A DNA stretch of 64,000 nt from Megamerina dolium (GCA_963854835.1 OY978526.1:20118334-20182333), one strand, 5' to 3'; counted from the first letter of the stretch, positions 25,201 through 40,731 are shown. The notes: a model not told the origin generated them from the sequence alone. Numbers and translations are program-made.

Positions 25201-28200
25201 TTGGTCTTTTTGGGTGTAGCTACTTAAAGCCAGTGGTTTACGAGATCAATTTAGCGAATATTGAAACTTTGGAAAGCTGCATCGAGCACACGATTCATGT
25301 CATAACGCCAAAAATGCTCAAAAATTACTCGAAAATTGGTGTTCTAGTTTTATATTTCGATTTACGATCATACACAACTTAAAAAAAAGCCTGTAATTGT
25401 AAGAAAAACGTCACAAAAACGATTTACCACAAAATTGATTATATTTTGTTCGCTGGAAAACGATTTTGAACTTTAAAGGTCGTGTAAGTGTTCCGTTGCA
25501 CTTTTTGCAGTTATTTCACTATTGATGAAGGAAATGCTATGCAAATTGGTTTAAGCATATGAATATCAACTTTTTTTTTCAATTCCACTCTAAAATTCAT
25601 AATTCTCAATTCGTCGCTAAATATATCGTCCAACTCGTCGACGTATGTGTTTGGCAACATGTTGCTATGTCGTCAATTAACATGTCATCGTTAACAACAT
25701 AATTGCAAACACGTTTTTTTGTACAGTCATTTTTGTTGTGATTACAAACCAATTGCGCTATGGTTTTTTTTTCTTTTTACCTTTTTTTTTCTATATCTCG
25801 CTCTTACTCTCTATCTTGTACTCATTCTTCCCACGACGTTTCATTAGACAATTGGGGAAGTGGGTGAATTCAATTGAATTGAATTGAAATCAAATTGTGT
25901 TGCAACTCTGATACATAATATTGCTGATGTTAATGAGAGTTAAATGTATACAATTTTGAAATTTTCAAATAAAGTGCCATGGTCTTTTTTTTAATAGCGG
26001 AAAAATCGTGTATGCAAATATTGATTGAAGAAAAATATAAAAAATCGAAATCGTAACTACTTGTTGCATTTTATATAACATTAATTAGCATACGGAAAGT
26101 ATTATTGGTTTCGATGGGCACGATGAAAATAAAATTACACATTGGAACAAGAAATAAATATTTATGTAAATTAAAGAAATAAACAACAAACAGCAAAAGA
26201 GAAAAATACGACAAATAACATGCGTCTGCTATGCGAATCAACAACATGGCATGGCATCGTAATTTCCTAATTGCAACATGGCAGTGCAACAACATTTTAC
26301 TATGTTGTCGATTTCGATGGCTCTTAAAAACATATAATACACACACACACACTCAAATACATGTTAACACATTGATTGCGTTGCAAATTTTACACTTTTT
26401 CGTTATTGTCGCATTTGTTATTGTCGCATTGTTGCTGGTATACCCCTCTTGTAAATTGCATTCACTGCAATTAATCATGAAATGCATAGAAACAAAAAAA
26501 AAAAAAATATATAAAATAAAACATTATGTCGTTTTGTTTCACCTTTGGTTTTGTTGCTATTTTCATCATTTGTAAAAATCGAAAGTGCTATTGTTGCTGT
26601 CACCATCACGACAATGAGAGATGTTGCTGTGTGATTTGATGTCAAATGTAATTATTCGTTTGCATGCAATTGCACTCACTACATGTCCATGAGCGAATAA
26701 TGAAATGAATCAACGAGTAGGTAGGAACATAAGAGCGAGCGCCAGTCGTATTCATACGACGACGACGACGAGTACCGAAGAATGTGTTCATTGTACGAGT
26801 ATGTTATGTTATTGTTTGCTCACGTTTTTATTTAGTTTATTATTACTGAAAAGGGAAATGTTTCGAATTAAACATCACTAATGTGTACTAGTGTGGGAGT
26901 ATAATTTATATTTAGTAACCATATAAATTTATTTATATTTTGGAAATTAACTCAACGAATTATATTATATAAATGGTATTCGATACTATCGAATGACAAT
27001 CTGATTTTTATTCGTTGCTCGTTACAAGAATTCGTCGGTCGCACAAGTATTGAAGGCAATCCATGCGAAGGATGTCTAAATGCGAATCAACACCAGAAAT
27101 CATAGAAAACTACAGGGTATGATTTTGAATGATTATCAATTGATCGAGAATGAGATTTGTTGGCAGAGACCCAGGCATCTTATTAGGCATTATATTTAAA
27201 CTAATAAAACAATAAATACACATTGTTATTCTAACATTTTGAATTCAATTGCATCTGAAAATTCGTGTCAAAAGACTTGATTTACAGCAATTGTTTTTAT
27301 TAAGGTAATGCACCTGCTTACACAGCTCAAAAATATAGTCGTTAAAATTAACGAATTAAGGTACAAATTGTTACATCTCTCTGATTACTGCTGTTCTCAC
27401 ACCCCAAAAATTTATTTCATGGTAAACAAATTTCCTTAAACCAAGTGGTGATATAGCTGAGTATCATTTCAGGGAAGGTATTGAAGAATCATTGCAACAA
27501 GTGTATTGTACTTCAAAGAGATTATAAAGAACAATAAAGCCATTTTTATGGAATAGAAATAGCAGGTGATACAAAAAAATCATAAATTGAATGGGTTTAG
27601 AAAATTTCTCAAAATCCTCAAATTTACGATTTATCATTGAAAACAATCAATAACCCAGCCATTTTCCACTATTTCTATTTTCTCCTCTCGAAAAACTATC
27701 ATCATTCTCTGAATATTTGTAATCGATTTCAATAAATAAGCGATAGCTTTAATTTGAATTTCATGTACTTTTAAAATATTGATAGAAACCATAGTCATTT
27801 TTAACAAATTGTTTTTAAAAGAAAACAAAAAAATTACAAAAAAGTGACCAATTTAAAAACTTCTTGCCATAAACTTGAAATATTTTATTTAACTAACAAA
27901 TCCAAATATATTCTTAGAGAGACCAAAATTTTTTTTCTCTCGAAACCGTAAAACAATCGTAAAACAATAGATTCGAAAATGACTAAATTATTGATTGTTA
28001 AATGACACTAGTGATATGAGATGAATCGAAAATTTTAGCACACCTACAACCTCTTCTGGGTTACGTGAAAATAATATAAAATTCGTCACTTAAGACTGAA
28101 AGTCGCATATATGGAAATTGACCATAAAAACGAAATCCCTATAGATTAGTTCCGAATAAATTTTAACAACGAAATTTAACAACGAGTTGACGACGAGAGC

Positions 28201-31200
28201 AGCAACGAACAATGCTCGTTGGTTGTTGACAGAGGTAGAGGCATATCACGCAAAGATCACGAAAAAATTTGTACGTGTTATTTCATTTTATTAAAATAAA
28301 TAAATATAAATAAAAATATAAAAAACAAAAATTGTAAATTGCTTGACCATCAGTGGGCTGATGGAAGCATTAGCTGTTGTATTTACGATTGCACTAAATT
28401 TTCCATATGTACATATATAATTTCTTTCAAACAATGTATTTTAATTAATTTTGATTTGTAATGCTTTCAACTATTTTTCTACAACTAAATAAAAAGAAAA
28501 ATTTTTTAAAATAACGCTAATAATTCGTTTCAGTTTTATGTTTTATGTTGAAACGCTTGCAACTGAATTGAAAATCAACCAAAAATTTTCAGCTTATATT
28601 TTTGTTTTTGTCGCCGATTTCATTGTGTAAACAAACAAAAAATTGTCTTCACATAAAAACTAACGAACCATTAAATTAACAAGACGCGTGTGAATACCTC
28701 TACTGTAGTTTCAAATATTTAGTTAATGTAAAAATTGTTGCTGTAAATTTGCTACAAATATCTACTACATTGACATGCTTATCATCATCAATTATGTGAA
28801 AAAAAAAATTGTTTTTTAAGTAATAAATTAACAAAATATGCCTCTAAACACTAGCCGTTGAAAAAAAAAATAAAAAGTGATCGATAAAGTAATAAATTCT
28901 AAGCTGACACATGCAACACCAATTGAAATAAATTTTTGGTGTAAAACAGCTGCACATACTGTAGTTACTGTGGAATATAACTAGGCATATATTTGAAACT
29001 AGCAACAACAAATAGAAATTTTTGCAAAAATCTTAATGAAAATGTGAACAAAACAAGTTTATGACATGATCAGCATTCTTGCAACAAGCGATATGTTTAT
29101 TATGTATTCTTGTACATATATATGTACTTTATAGTATGTTGCATAATATCGCTAAAAACGATCACATCGCATTACGTAGCATTTATCGATATCAGTGATT
29201 TTTATCGCGATTAATTTATGCACACCCACTTCTCTCACTCTCTCAATATCCTCGCTGAATACTCGCATTTTATCACCATACATTCTCTACATATATTCCC
29301 AGTTACTATGATTATGATCAGTTTTGTTAGGTTATGTCATGGTTATACTGAAGCAGAAAATGTATTTAAAAACAACTTGAAAGAAATTAACACTTGATGA
29401 TAATGTTGCAGTCGTTTTGCGTAACATGTGTTAATTAAAAAATATTTTAACTAAAATATATGCAATTGCATATAAATATAATATACAGAGATATTTTCTT
29501 CTATTTTTTTCTTCTTCTTCTATTTAGTTTATGCCACGTTTCCGCCCCTATTGTCTGTGGCATATGATAACGCCTCATTTGTGCGTGTTAATTAAAAATA
29601 TGTGATTGCCTTGTTACCATATTAGCCAATGAGTTGAGGGCGTCTATTGCAGTTGCAATTGGTTACGTGGGTGTCAATGAACACACACTTCAAATGGGTT
29701 AATAGCTGTTAGTGGTAACATTTTAGCATAATATAAAATTGGGAGGTGTTTATAAGAAATTATGTGCTATAGAATATTTCGATTTATGACACTTAAGTTA
29801 TAGGTAGTGTTTTTTTTTTTTTTTCATTAAATCATAATATTTATTTATTTATTATTTGTGGATTTTTAATAAAGCACACAGTCCATGCATTAAATTCAAT
29901 ATCGAAAATGGCTGCATTGATGTTACATACACATTAGTCAAGTCATGCTAAATTAAATGTCAAAAAAATGATTTTTTGGAATATATAGAATATCAGGTTT
30001 TTACCATTTATATACAATATATACATTTATAAACAATATAGGAAGAAAAGAAGGAGGTGTGCCAAAAATTACAATTTCATATTTAGTCACTCGTACACAA
30101 TCACAGATTAAGCCACACATGTTCAATAATTTGTCAAATCACACAATGGACAATAATAAGTATTGAATAATATGTTTTTGGTAAAACCACTTTGAATCGC
30201 AGCAAAATAAGCTAATATAAATTATTGACTATATTTATTTATTTGGGAATACATCTAATAACCGTTAGGGGATTAGTCGAAGTGGATCGCCATATCTTAA
30301 TTTGGAAATTATTGTGATTATTGTACACATGGTTGGTTGGTTTTAATGTTGCATTTATGCGTATAATACCGTAATTATTTTAGACAGTTACGCATATTTT
30401 CGACAAGAACATACTTCAATTTTGCCTAAAAAATTTGTTTAGTTAGAGTTAACGCTAATTTATTGATATTATATGCGCAATTGAATCGATTTATTGTAAA
30501 CATGGTTGAAGAAAACATCTTTTATATATGAATGCTGCCTTTTAAAAAATGATTTGAAAATATATAATTGGTACCACACTCCCGGCATCTCAAAATTATT
30601 GTGAAATTTCAGCTTATTTTGTAAAAAAAAAATTAGATTCAAAGGCGTAAACAATATGAAGAGGTGGACTAGTATAGACTAGTGTAGACAGGTGGATTCC
30701 TAAGTGGATCCCTAGAGGTCATAACAAATTGATTTGCTTCTTATGTGAAGGAAGTAATTTATATTGGCATAAGCTAATTATAGATTCTCAAAAAAATAAG
30801 TATTTCCACTGCACAAAATACCGTAATACCGTAATACCGAGTACACTAAGAGAATACGTAATGAAAACAAGCAGGGTAACCGGTTTTGATTGAATTGATT
30901 TAAACTGCTGCTCATACTCTGTTGAAATAAAAAAAAATTACTGGGTTTATATTGCACCGTCCAACATGTATTTGCACACATGAGCAAGACCTCCATATTC
31001 TGAAAGTATCGATCAATTTATCGATCAATTTGTTTAGGTTTTTTTTTTTTTTTGACGCAAAATTGTTTGCCAATAAATTCATTTTTTTGGTTCAGAATTA
31101 CCAATTGAAAGCCTAGTTGAAAAAGGGAGAACGAATTTTCTTCCTTTTGATCTAAAATAAATTTGACAGAGTCAAAAGTTAGGCAGAAAATTTTAAATTT

Positions 31201-34200
31201 TATGCCAAAATACACGCTTGGGAGACCTCAAAAATCCAAAAACAAAAACAACAATATATTTAGGAGCCTACATAGTGTCTTTGTCAATAAGAGTGTGCGA
31301 CACAAGAAGAAAAAAATTTAATGAGCTTTTGAAGTAAATTCAGAGAAGGTCTTAAGTCTGATCCAGTACACTATAAATCCAATATATTTGCATCGAATCC
31401 CATAAACAAGTAGTAATTTTATTAGATAATTTACACACGTTCAGAATATTGTTGCAAAACATTCACATTTTTAACAAAAAGAAATTGTAATTGAAATTAG
31501 AGAGAAATTAAAAAAAAATGTTTTTGGTCACAAAATCAAAATATTTTTCATATAGCCACAAAAACAAAGGTATACATATTTCAAAAATGATCTTTTCCCC
31601 TTTTCAAAACAGTAATGAATTCAAAATTTGTTGAAAAAATAAACCCAAATGAACTTAAAATGGAATTTAAATGGTAAATTAAAAATCCAGGGGTGTTAAA
31701 GAAGTCTGTTATATTGAACCAATACAAGTTTTTGCATTTATAATTTCATATATTATTTTTTATATATTTAAAATTTAAGCCAACTGTCATGAAATATTGT
31801 AATTTTTTTTTTTTTTGGTTACAAAATTAATAGCTTTAATTTTATGAGCAATAAATCCATATAGAGAATAATAATAGTAACAGGTTCAAACAATCAGCTA
31901 GTTATAATGTAGCAATATGTAAACGTTGTCTATAAGATTTACTTAAATTGAGGCTAAATACAATATTATGTATTGTCGTTATTCACAAACTGATTATTAA
32001 TTATTGTATATTAAAAAAAAAAAAAAAAAAAAAATATTAAACAAGAACAACACTACTAGCATTTTTAAAATTTATATTTCCTCCTATTTTAAATTCTATT
32101 TTTTTTTTGTTATTTTTATTTTTCACAGTAAATGAAATCTTATTATTTATAACCGCTAATTGCAATTTACAACATTTTACCATAACTAAGAAAAAAACAA
32201 AAAAAAAATCATAATTCACTTTGCTCTACTTTATCGCTTTCAATATCAAAATTCAAATTATAACCTAAAGCAGAGTAAAAACTCATGCCAAGTATTGTAT
32301 GTAATATATATGTATCACCATCACATCAATATATGAGTGCACCACAAACAAGAAAATATATAAAACCTCCAACGCCACCGACACCGACACACCATCACCA
32401 GCAGCCATAACAGTAACATAACAATAACAATGAGTACTTGAACATTTTTTTTTTTTTTTGTATTTTTGGTGTAATTTGAGACAATTCAAAATTTATATTT
32501 TGCAAATGCTTATAGTTAATTGTGGCAAGTTGTGCTGGTTATGCCTAACATGATCTTATTTCAGTTGCAAAAACAGCAGCAGCAGCAGTAGTGGCGGCAA
32601 ACCAAGCGACAGCCAAGTGCCACAAACATAAAAGGAGAATGCAATGTGAATACAAAGTAGCAGCAGTGGAAGTACGACTAAGTAGTACTAAACAAAAAAA
32701 AAACCATAAAGACTTGTACACAATCAAAGTAAACCTGTACTTTGATCATTTCGATCATGACTACAAGGAATATATGTACACCATGTGGTTCAATCGATGG
32801 TGAAATGTAACAATAGTAGTGCTGCTGTGCTGTGATTGGAATATGACTGGAAGCAAAATATAAAAACTAAAGCAATAAAGGAACAACTTTATACATGGAA
32901 ATACTGTATTAACTAGGAACATATGAAAGTAAAATATTAAAGAAATTTTAGAGTAAAATTTGTAAAATTTCTATCTATTTTGCTATTATAATTGCCACTT
33001 GTACCACTACTGCCACTTTCTATTGCATTTCGCATTTGGGCGAATCTTATTTAAACATTTTTACTTAACGATTGACCACCTACTGCATTTATATGTGCAA
33101 CATATTTACTGAGGTGAAAGCAGTATGGGATTAAAGTAGCAATATTGTTTTCATTTTCATAATCGTCCACATGCAGTTCTTGTGAATTGTTGCACGTTGA
33201 CAACATCATGTTGGCATTTTGTGTGTGCCAACTAGTTATTGTCTTTTCTTGTATTACTAAGAATTTCTTCGGCGAATTTCTAGTCGAAGTTCAACAATGT
33301 GCCTAGAAAAAAGTTCAAGAAAATACATTGTCATGTAATATTTATATATAGATTTTCATTGCCTATTACATCTACTATATAGTAGTATACACTTGCAATC
33401 CACAATACACATTGCAATCGTTACATTCTTATAAAATTTATGTTACACTAACTAACGAGTAGGTGGAATATTCAATGTTGCTTGGTTGCTCTGTTTGTTT
33501 TCGCATTCGATACATTCTGACAACATGTATACATACATGTATATGCATTGTGGCTACAACTTTATAAACATTTTATTGTTCTCACTTTTATTTTGCGATG
33601 CATATAGTGTTGTATGATATTTATTCGTATCGTTACAACTGTATAGTAAATATTAGCACGTGATTGCAATTTTCAAATGCTCAAGTATGATTTTACGTTA
33701 TGCATATATAGTATATGAGTATATGTAAGCATATGTTGAAATAAAAGTAATAAAAGAGCTAAAGTATAAATATTACAACATTTGTATATTTATGTGCGGT
33801 AATATATAAATATATAATATATATGGTATATATATGCATATAAATAATTAATTTAATTAAATTTAATTTAGTACTAAAGTATACACGAAAATACATATAC
33901 TCCATAAGTTAGCTCATAATAATCATAATTTAGCCATGTGCTGATTATGTCAATATTGGCAACTGGTCTCGTGCGAATATAGGTAGATACATATATAAAT
34001 TTCAATTATGCCATATAAATTTCAATTAATTACTATGAATTATGGTATTGATTATGATTTGCTGTTGAGCGACCAACAAAAAAAAAAAGTTCTCTATTTT
34101 TAAGAAATAAAGAATAGATAATAAATAAAAAAAAAATAATTTTTAAAAGGAATTAACCAACATGATGATAGGTATACAGATAGAGTCGTGCACGAAGTTT

Positions 34201-37200
34201 TAGTTGCATAGCTTCAAAGTAACAAGACATTCATTTGAAAGCATATTTTTGTATGGGGTGTTTGGGCAATTTACATCAAATCACGGCCATACTTAAACTG
34301 AACTACTTTTTGATCAATATGATCATATGTGCGAAATTTCATGTTGATAGCTTTATAATTAAATGCAAAAAGTCTAAAAATATGTATATTCGAGAACATA
34401 CTTTTGTATGAGAGGTAGGCGTGTTTTTCAACCGATTACATTCATTCTCAAAACAATAATTTAAGTAATAAAAATAATTCTATAGCCCGAATTTCAGCTT
34501 GTTTGGATTGTATTTACGTACAAAAAGTCTGAAATCATGCATTCGAAAATGTATTTTTGTATGGCAGCTAGACCTGTTTTTTCATCAATTTATACCAATT
34601 CTTGCAGTTGTCAGTTTCATTATTAAAATAATCATATGTGGTGAGTTTCAGTTTAATAGCTTTCTATTTAAAGGCACAAGAGTTGATAACATATGTTCGA
34701 AAACGTGTTTTTCTATGAAACCTTGGTATGAAATTCAATGAAGTGCGTCGATTTTAAAATTTTCAACATTTCTTAGTAAAATTATTATTACGCGCCAAAT
34801 ATAAGCTGGATAGCTAAATGTTTACATGCACTCAGCTTGAAAGCATATGTTCGAAAATACCCGTTTTGTATGGAAGTTAGGTGTGGTTTTCATCCAATTA
34901 TGTACAACCTCAAAACTATCAATTATGTGATTAAAAATATGTTCATATGCCATATTTTATTGCAATAGCTTTATGGTTTCATGTATAGACACCCAAAAAC
35001 ATATATTCGAAAATGTATTTTTGTATGGGAGGTATCCGTAATTATTATGCAAGTGTGCTGATTTTTAAATGTGTGCATTTATTGGTAAAATATTATTTTA
35101 TGTGCCAAGTTTCAGCTTAATAACGTTGTATTTATATGCTAAATGTCAGAAAATATACATTCGAAAACGATTTTTTGTATGAGAGGTAGGCGTGATTTTT
35201 ACCCAATTTCATCCATTCTTGGGGGCATGAGTTTAGTGATAAAAATAATTGTATGAGTCGAATTTTAGCTGCGTAACTTTATATTTACGTGCAAAAAGTC
35301 GGAAAACATATGTTCGAAACTGTTATTTTGTATGTATGTGAGGAAAACGTGATTATTATTGCTGCTATTTTTATATTTATACACTTGTTGACAAAGAATT
35401 TTCATCTGTACCCAGTTTGCTTACAAAAGCTTTGTATATCCCAACACAATTGCATCCTTATACACATACGAAGGCGCTCTGTTGTATGGGAGGTGAGTGT
35501 GGTTTTTATGAGAACATGCCATACATAAATATAATTAAATTTAAATTAATAGTAAGTAGATCAACATCTTGAATATACTTAGATATCGTATTTGTGGAAA
35601 GGGCTTTATGGATTGTGTTTTCTTGCTATGCCCCTGATTTCGGTAATATTCGAAAGCACCGAATTTATATTCGAAATATTGCATTATTTGAATTTTACAT
35701 CAATGCACGAAAATTATTTTCATAATTCTTATCGTATTTTAGCATAGATGTGAATAGGTCGGTGAACACCTTAGAAGGCAATTTCCCCTGGCACTTAGTC
35801 AAGTGATTGTCCATTGTACCAGCATACTTTTATTAGAAGTTCTTTAAAAATTCTTCAAATTGTCGAATTCTATCATTTAGAAGAGATTTTTGTATGGTTT
35901 TTGCAAACTAGTTGATCTAGTATGTCAACATTGCTGAACCATTCTCATGGAACACACTGTATTCTCAATCATACATACATACATATATGCCACACGCAGC
36001 TATTTGCGTTTTGTAATTTAAACCATTTTGCTTGGTTTTATATTCTACATTTTATTATTCAAAGTTTTTGTTCTTGTTGCTTTGTTGTTGTTGTTTTGTT
36101 TACACAAATCTAGATCAAACGTGCTCTCTATTGCAAATTAAAGCCAAGTATCTAACATGAGTATGTCTATACACAAATATTTTAATCCACTTTGCTAGCC
36201 GTGAGCTGCAGATTAAAGTGTATTGCTGTTGTCAGTAAACCGGAAAGGTGACAGCTTTGGTAATATATATCGATTGAGTGAGTACAAGAAGCAAATAGAA
36301 GAAGGAGAAAAACCAAAAATCAATAAAAGAAACAAGGGATTTATGTGGAATTAAAGAAACGTGTGTGAAACTTGCATAAGTATCAAAAAAAAAAAAAAAA
36401 ATCACCAAAATAAATTCGTTGAGAATTAGAAACTCATAATTTGCATATAGATTATATGTACAAGTAATTGCCACTATTGTATTGATGCTTAAGAAGGTAA
36501 ATACAGTAGCTAGTACTCCACAAGAATTGAGGTTAACGTACTGATTTTCAAACATAAATATATACTTAATCTATTTAATTTGAATTTTATTTATTTTCAA
36601 TGTAATCCGTCTTGAATTTAATATGTAATTGACCTATTAACATAATTTGTTTTTTTTTATACCCTGCATAATGCAATATGCATGGTATATTCATTTCGGT
36701 CAGATGTTTGTGTCCACTTGAAGGAATCTCCGGAGATATAGACATGGATATATATTCGTGATCAGCGTCGATTAAATTTTCGATTTAACGATGTCCGTCC
36801 GTCCGTCCGTCCGTCCGTCCGTCCGTCCGTCCGTCCGTCCGTCTGTCTGTCACCTGGCTGGTTCGCACGATAACTTGAGTAAATATTGAGCTATTTCGAT
36901 GAAATTTGGCATAAGTAATCTATGATCCAAGGGTACGGAGGGGATTGATATTGGGCATGATCGGTCAATAACCACGCCCACACCAAGCATTCAAAGCGAC
37001 TAACCTCGAAATTTTCAAAATCTTTAACTTGCTATAACTCACATAATATACCACCTGGGACAACAATATTTCGCTCATAGAGTTACATTATACTACTATA
37101 TAACCTCGCCAAAAGTGGGTGAGCCACGCCTACTTTCTAGCGTAGCTCCCATACAAAGTGTCTGTACTTCTTTTAAATTGAAACTGCTGTAACTTCTACA

Positions 37201-40200
37201 ATCTTCTGTCTAGAATAACCATAATTGACACTTAGATTAACACGGTAGTCAGAAATAATATGGCAGAAAATCAATGCGCCACGCCCACTCCTTTTTGGGT
37301 CCCCCATACAAAGTTGCGGAAATTAAAAAAAATGTTACCGGTTATAACTTGCAAACTATTCAGCGTAGAATAACGAGATTTAAGGTGTGGATTAGTATTG
37401 TACGAGCAACTAGGCTCACAGAAAATGGGCGCACCATGCCCATTGTTTATTGTAGCCCCCATACAAATTTTAAATTGAAACAGCTGTAACTTCGGCAATC
37501 TTCTGTCTAGAATAACCGTAATTGACACTTAAATTAATATCGTAGTCGGCAAAAATCTGACAGAAAATCAGTGTGCCACGCCCACTCCTTCATGGGTCTT
37601 CCATACAAAGTCGAGTGAATTAAACTAAAATTTTAAGCTCCATAGCTTACAAACCATTTAGCCTAGGACAACGAGACTTAGGGTATGGATTAGTATTGTA
37701 CGAGCAACTAGGCTCACAGAAAATGGGCGCACCACGCCCAGTGTTTATCGTAGCCCCCATACAAATTTTAAATTGAAACAGCTGTAACTTAGGCAATCTT
37801 ATGTCTACAATAACCATAATTGACACTTAGATTAATATGGTAGTCGGAAATAATATGGCAGAAAATCAGTGTACCACGCCCACTTCTTATTGGGGCTCCC
37901 ATACAAAGTTGAGGAAATTAAACAAAAATGTTAACCACCATAACTTAGAAACTATTCAACGTAGGACACCAAATTTAAGGTGTGGATTAACATTGAAAAA
38001 TTAATTGGATTTTCTAGAAAGTGGTAAGCCACGCCCACTTTTTATGTAGCTCCCATACTAATCCTCGGAATTATCTTAAAATCTTTTTACTTCGTCAAAG
38101 TCAACCATATTTCGGGTGTAAATTAGTAGTATATGCAAAAATTGTTTCTCGAAAAGTGGAAATAAAAGAAAAGTTTGATATTCGAGTAAACTTTTTATAT
38201 ATAAATCTACATATGCAGGGTATAGTTTGGTCGGCCCCAGCCGACTGTAAGGAGATTTTTTTATATTAAATGGGAGTCAACACCTGCTTAATGAGAGCTG
38301 TACCCATACTTATAGTAATAATGTCATTTGTTGGTAAACATTTTGTAGATGTAATATCATTAAAGTAAACACAAAAAAAAAAAAAACGCTAGTCATCAAC
38401 TTAATTTATTTAATGGACAACACTTAAAGTATGGTGTATTAGTGTCACGATCCATTCACAAATGAATATTCATGCAAATCAAATATCCAAATGGGAAGAA
38501 GACACTCAATGGTGTGAAATAGAAGAATAAACGTAATTTTCACGTGACACTACAGGCTATCAACAATTTAACATTGCGAATTGCAAATTCTATAATACAA
38601 CAAATGGCAAGTAAACAATCAAACAACAACAACAACAATATCACGATCATCACTATTCGAAGACGACGACATCAGTCACTTATATGTTATTTGGTATTTG
38701 TTTGAAATTGATGATGATAATGATAATGATGACGGCTTCTTAGAAGATACTAGGGATGCTAGTCCCAAAGAGCTTTTCAAATTTATTTTTTTTTTTTCGA
38801 ATATTCAGATCGAGTATTTTATGATTTTTGAAATACGAAAAATCAAAAAGTTTATATGTATATTTACTTCACTCAGTAAAATAAATTTTGAAATAATTTC
38901 AATAAAAATTAATATTAAATTGCATGCAAGTTTACGTGACCTTGAGCATATTTTAATATTGTAGTTATTTTCTATACCCTGCGGGTCAAGGAAAGATTGA
39001 GTTTATGCTTTATTTTGTAACATATAAAAGGAGAGGCGATAGGTAAGGATAATTCTAAATGTTATTCATTGGACTCACCATTCAAGTCAATTTAGTCATC
39101 TCTTTGAACGATAACTGCCATAATTCTTAAACAATTTTGCTGAAAATCGGTATATATGAATATTTTCATCAACGAAAGTATAAGTTCGCAAATGGTTTGA
39201 TTTGGACGAAATACACGCCAACCTCCCATATAAAGGTCTATTTTGGAACGTAAATATCTCATTACTCTTTGTACACATAAATATAAAGTTATAGTGCTGA
39301 AATTTGGTGTAAGAGGTTAGTTTTAATAGTGAATTGATATATTCGAAAATAGACTGAATCGATTAAAAATCACTTCTACCTCCCATACAAATGTTTCCTT
39401 TCATTTGATGTTTTCTTATTTTTGCGTATGATAACATAAAGACATTATGTTGAAACTTAGTATATATCAATAAAATTAATAATGTATAGTCTAGAGAGAA
39501 AATTAACGTAATCGGATAAAAATCACGAATACCTCCCATAGAAAGTTATATTTTTGATGGTATGTTTTCACACTTTACACATGAAAATATAAAGCTATCA
39601 AGTTGAAAATTAGTACATATATTTTTAATTTACTAAGGTAAAGGTAAGTGTGAAAATCGACGCAATCGGATGGAAATCACATGTATCTTCTATACAAAAA
39701 TATGATTTTAAGTACTTGCTTTCACACTTTGCGCTCGAAAATACAAAAATATGAAACAGAAATTTGGAGCATGTGATTGCATTTGCTTACAAAAGATCTA
39801 GTTCAAAAACTGGTGAAATTGCATGAAAACCACGCCATTCTCTCATACAATATTTTGTTTTCGAATGATTGTTTTCATACTTTTTGCATGAAAATTTAAA
39901 AATATAGAGCAGCAGCTTGGTACATATTATTTTTTATATACTAATAAATGGCTGAATTTAAAAATGAATGCAATTGGATGAAAACCTCACCTAGCTCTCG
40001 TACAAAAATATGTTTTCGAATGCTTTTTTTGCACAATTTACGCACGAAAATTTAAAGCCATGGAATAAAAAATTGATATATGTTATTATATTTACTAATA
40101 AATGGCTGAGCCCAAATATAAATGGAAACAAATGAAAACTAAGACTACCTCTCATACAAAAACATGTTTTCGAATAATTATTTACACACTTTTTGTGCGA

Positions 40201-40695
40201 AAATGTAAAGCTATTAAATTGAAACTCGGTACATTTGCTTATATTTGCCTACAAATAGACCAAGACGAAAATGAGCAAAATTGAATGAAAACCTCACCTA
40301 CCTCCAATACAAAAGTAGGTTCTTCGAAAGCATATCTCTCCGTGTCCCTTAATTGTGAAAGTAATTTCGTCGCATATTCGAAATTATATAAAAAATAACA
40401 TTCCTCCGAAAACGAAGTTTCAATGAAATGACAAATTTCGAACATAATCATAATCATAATTTAGAGTGCTGGGTTTGGCAGCCCCAATATTAAGTGTTTA
40501 TGGTAGCGCCTGTGTCAGTGCCGGTGCCAATGGCTATGGTGACGATGGCACATGGTGTACTGTACTCTTTACTTTGACTTTATTCGCAACTTCATTAGAA
40601 AATGTCAAATTGCACTTTAATGTTGCAATATTGCAGTCAATTGCACTATGATGGCATTCGTGTGTTTATTGACAGCTTAAGGCGCCCATTTAGTA

Positions 40696-40731
<36 letters not shown>

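Noticed and set aside
34175..35530. Regularly spaced repeats resembling a CRISPR layout
   Set aside because: Units are ~154 bp, degenerate along their whole length, in a eukaryotic intron; no short identical repeats with unique spacers.
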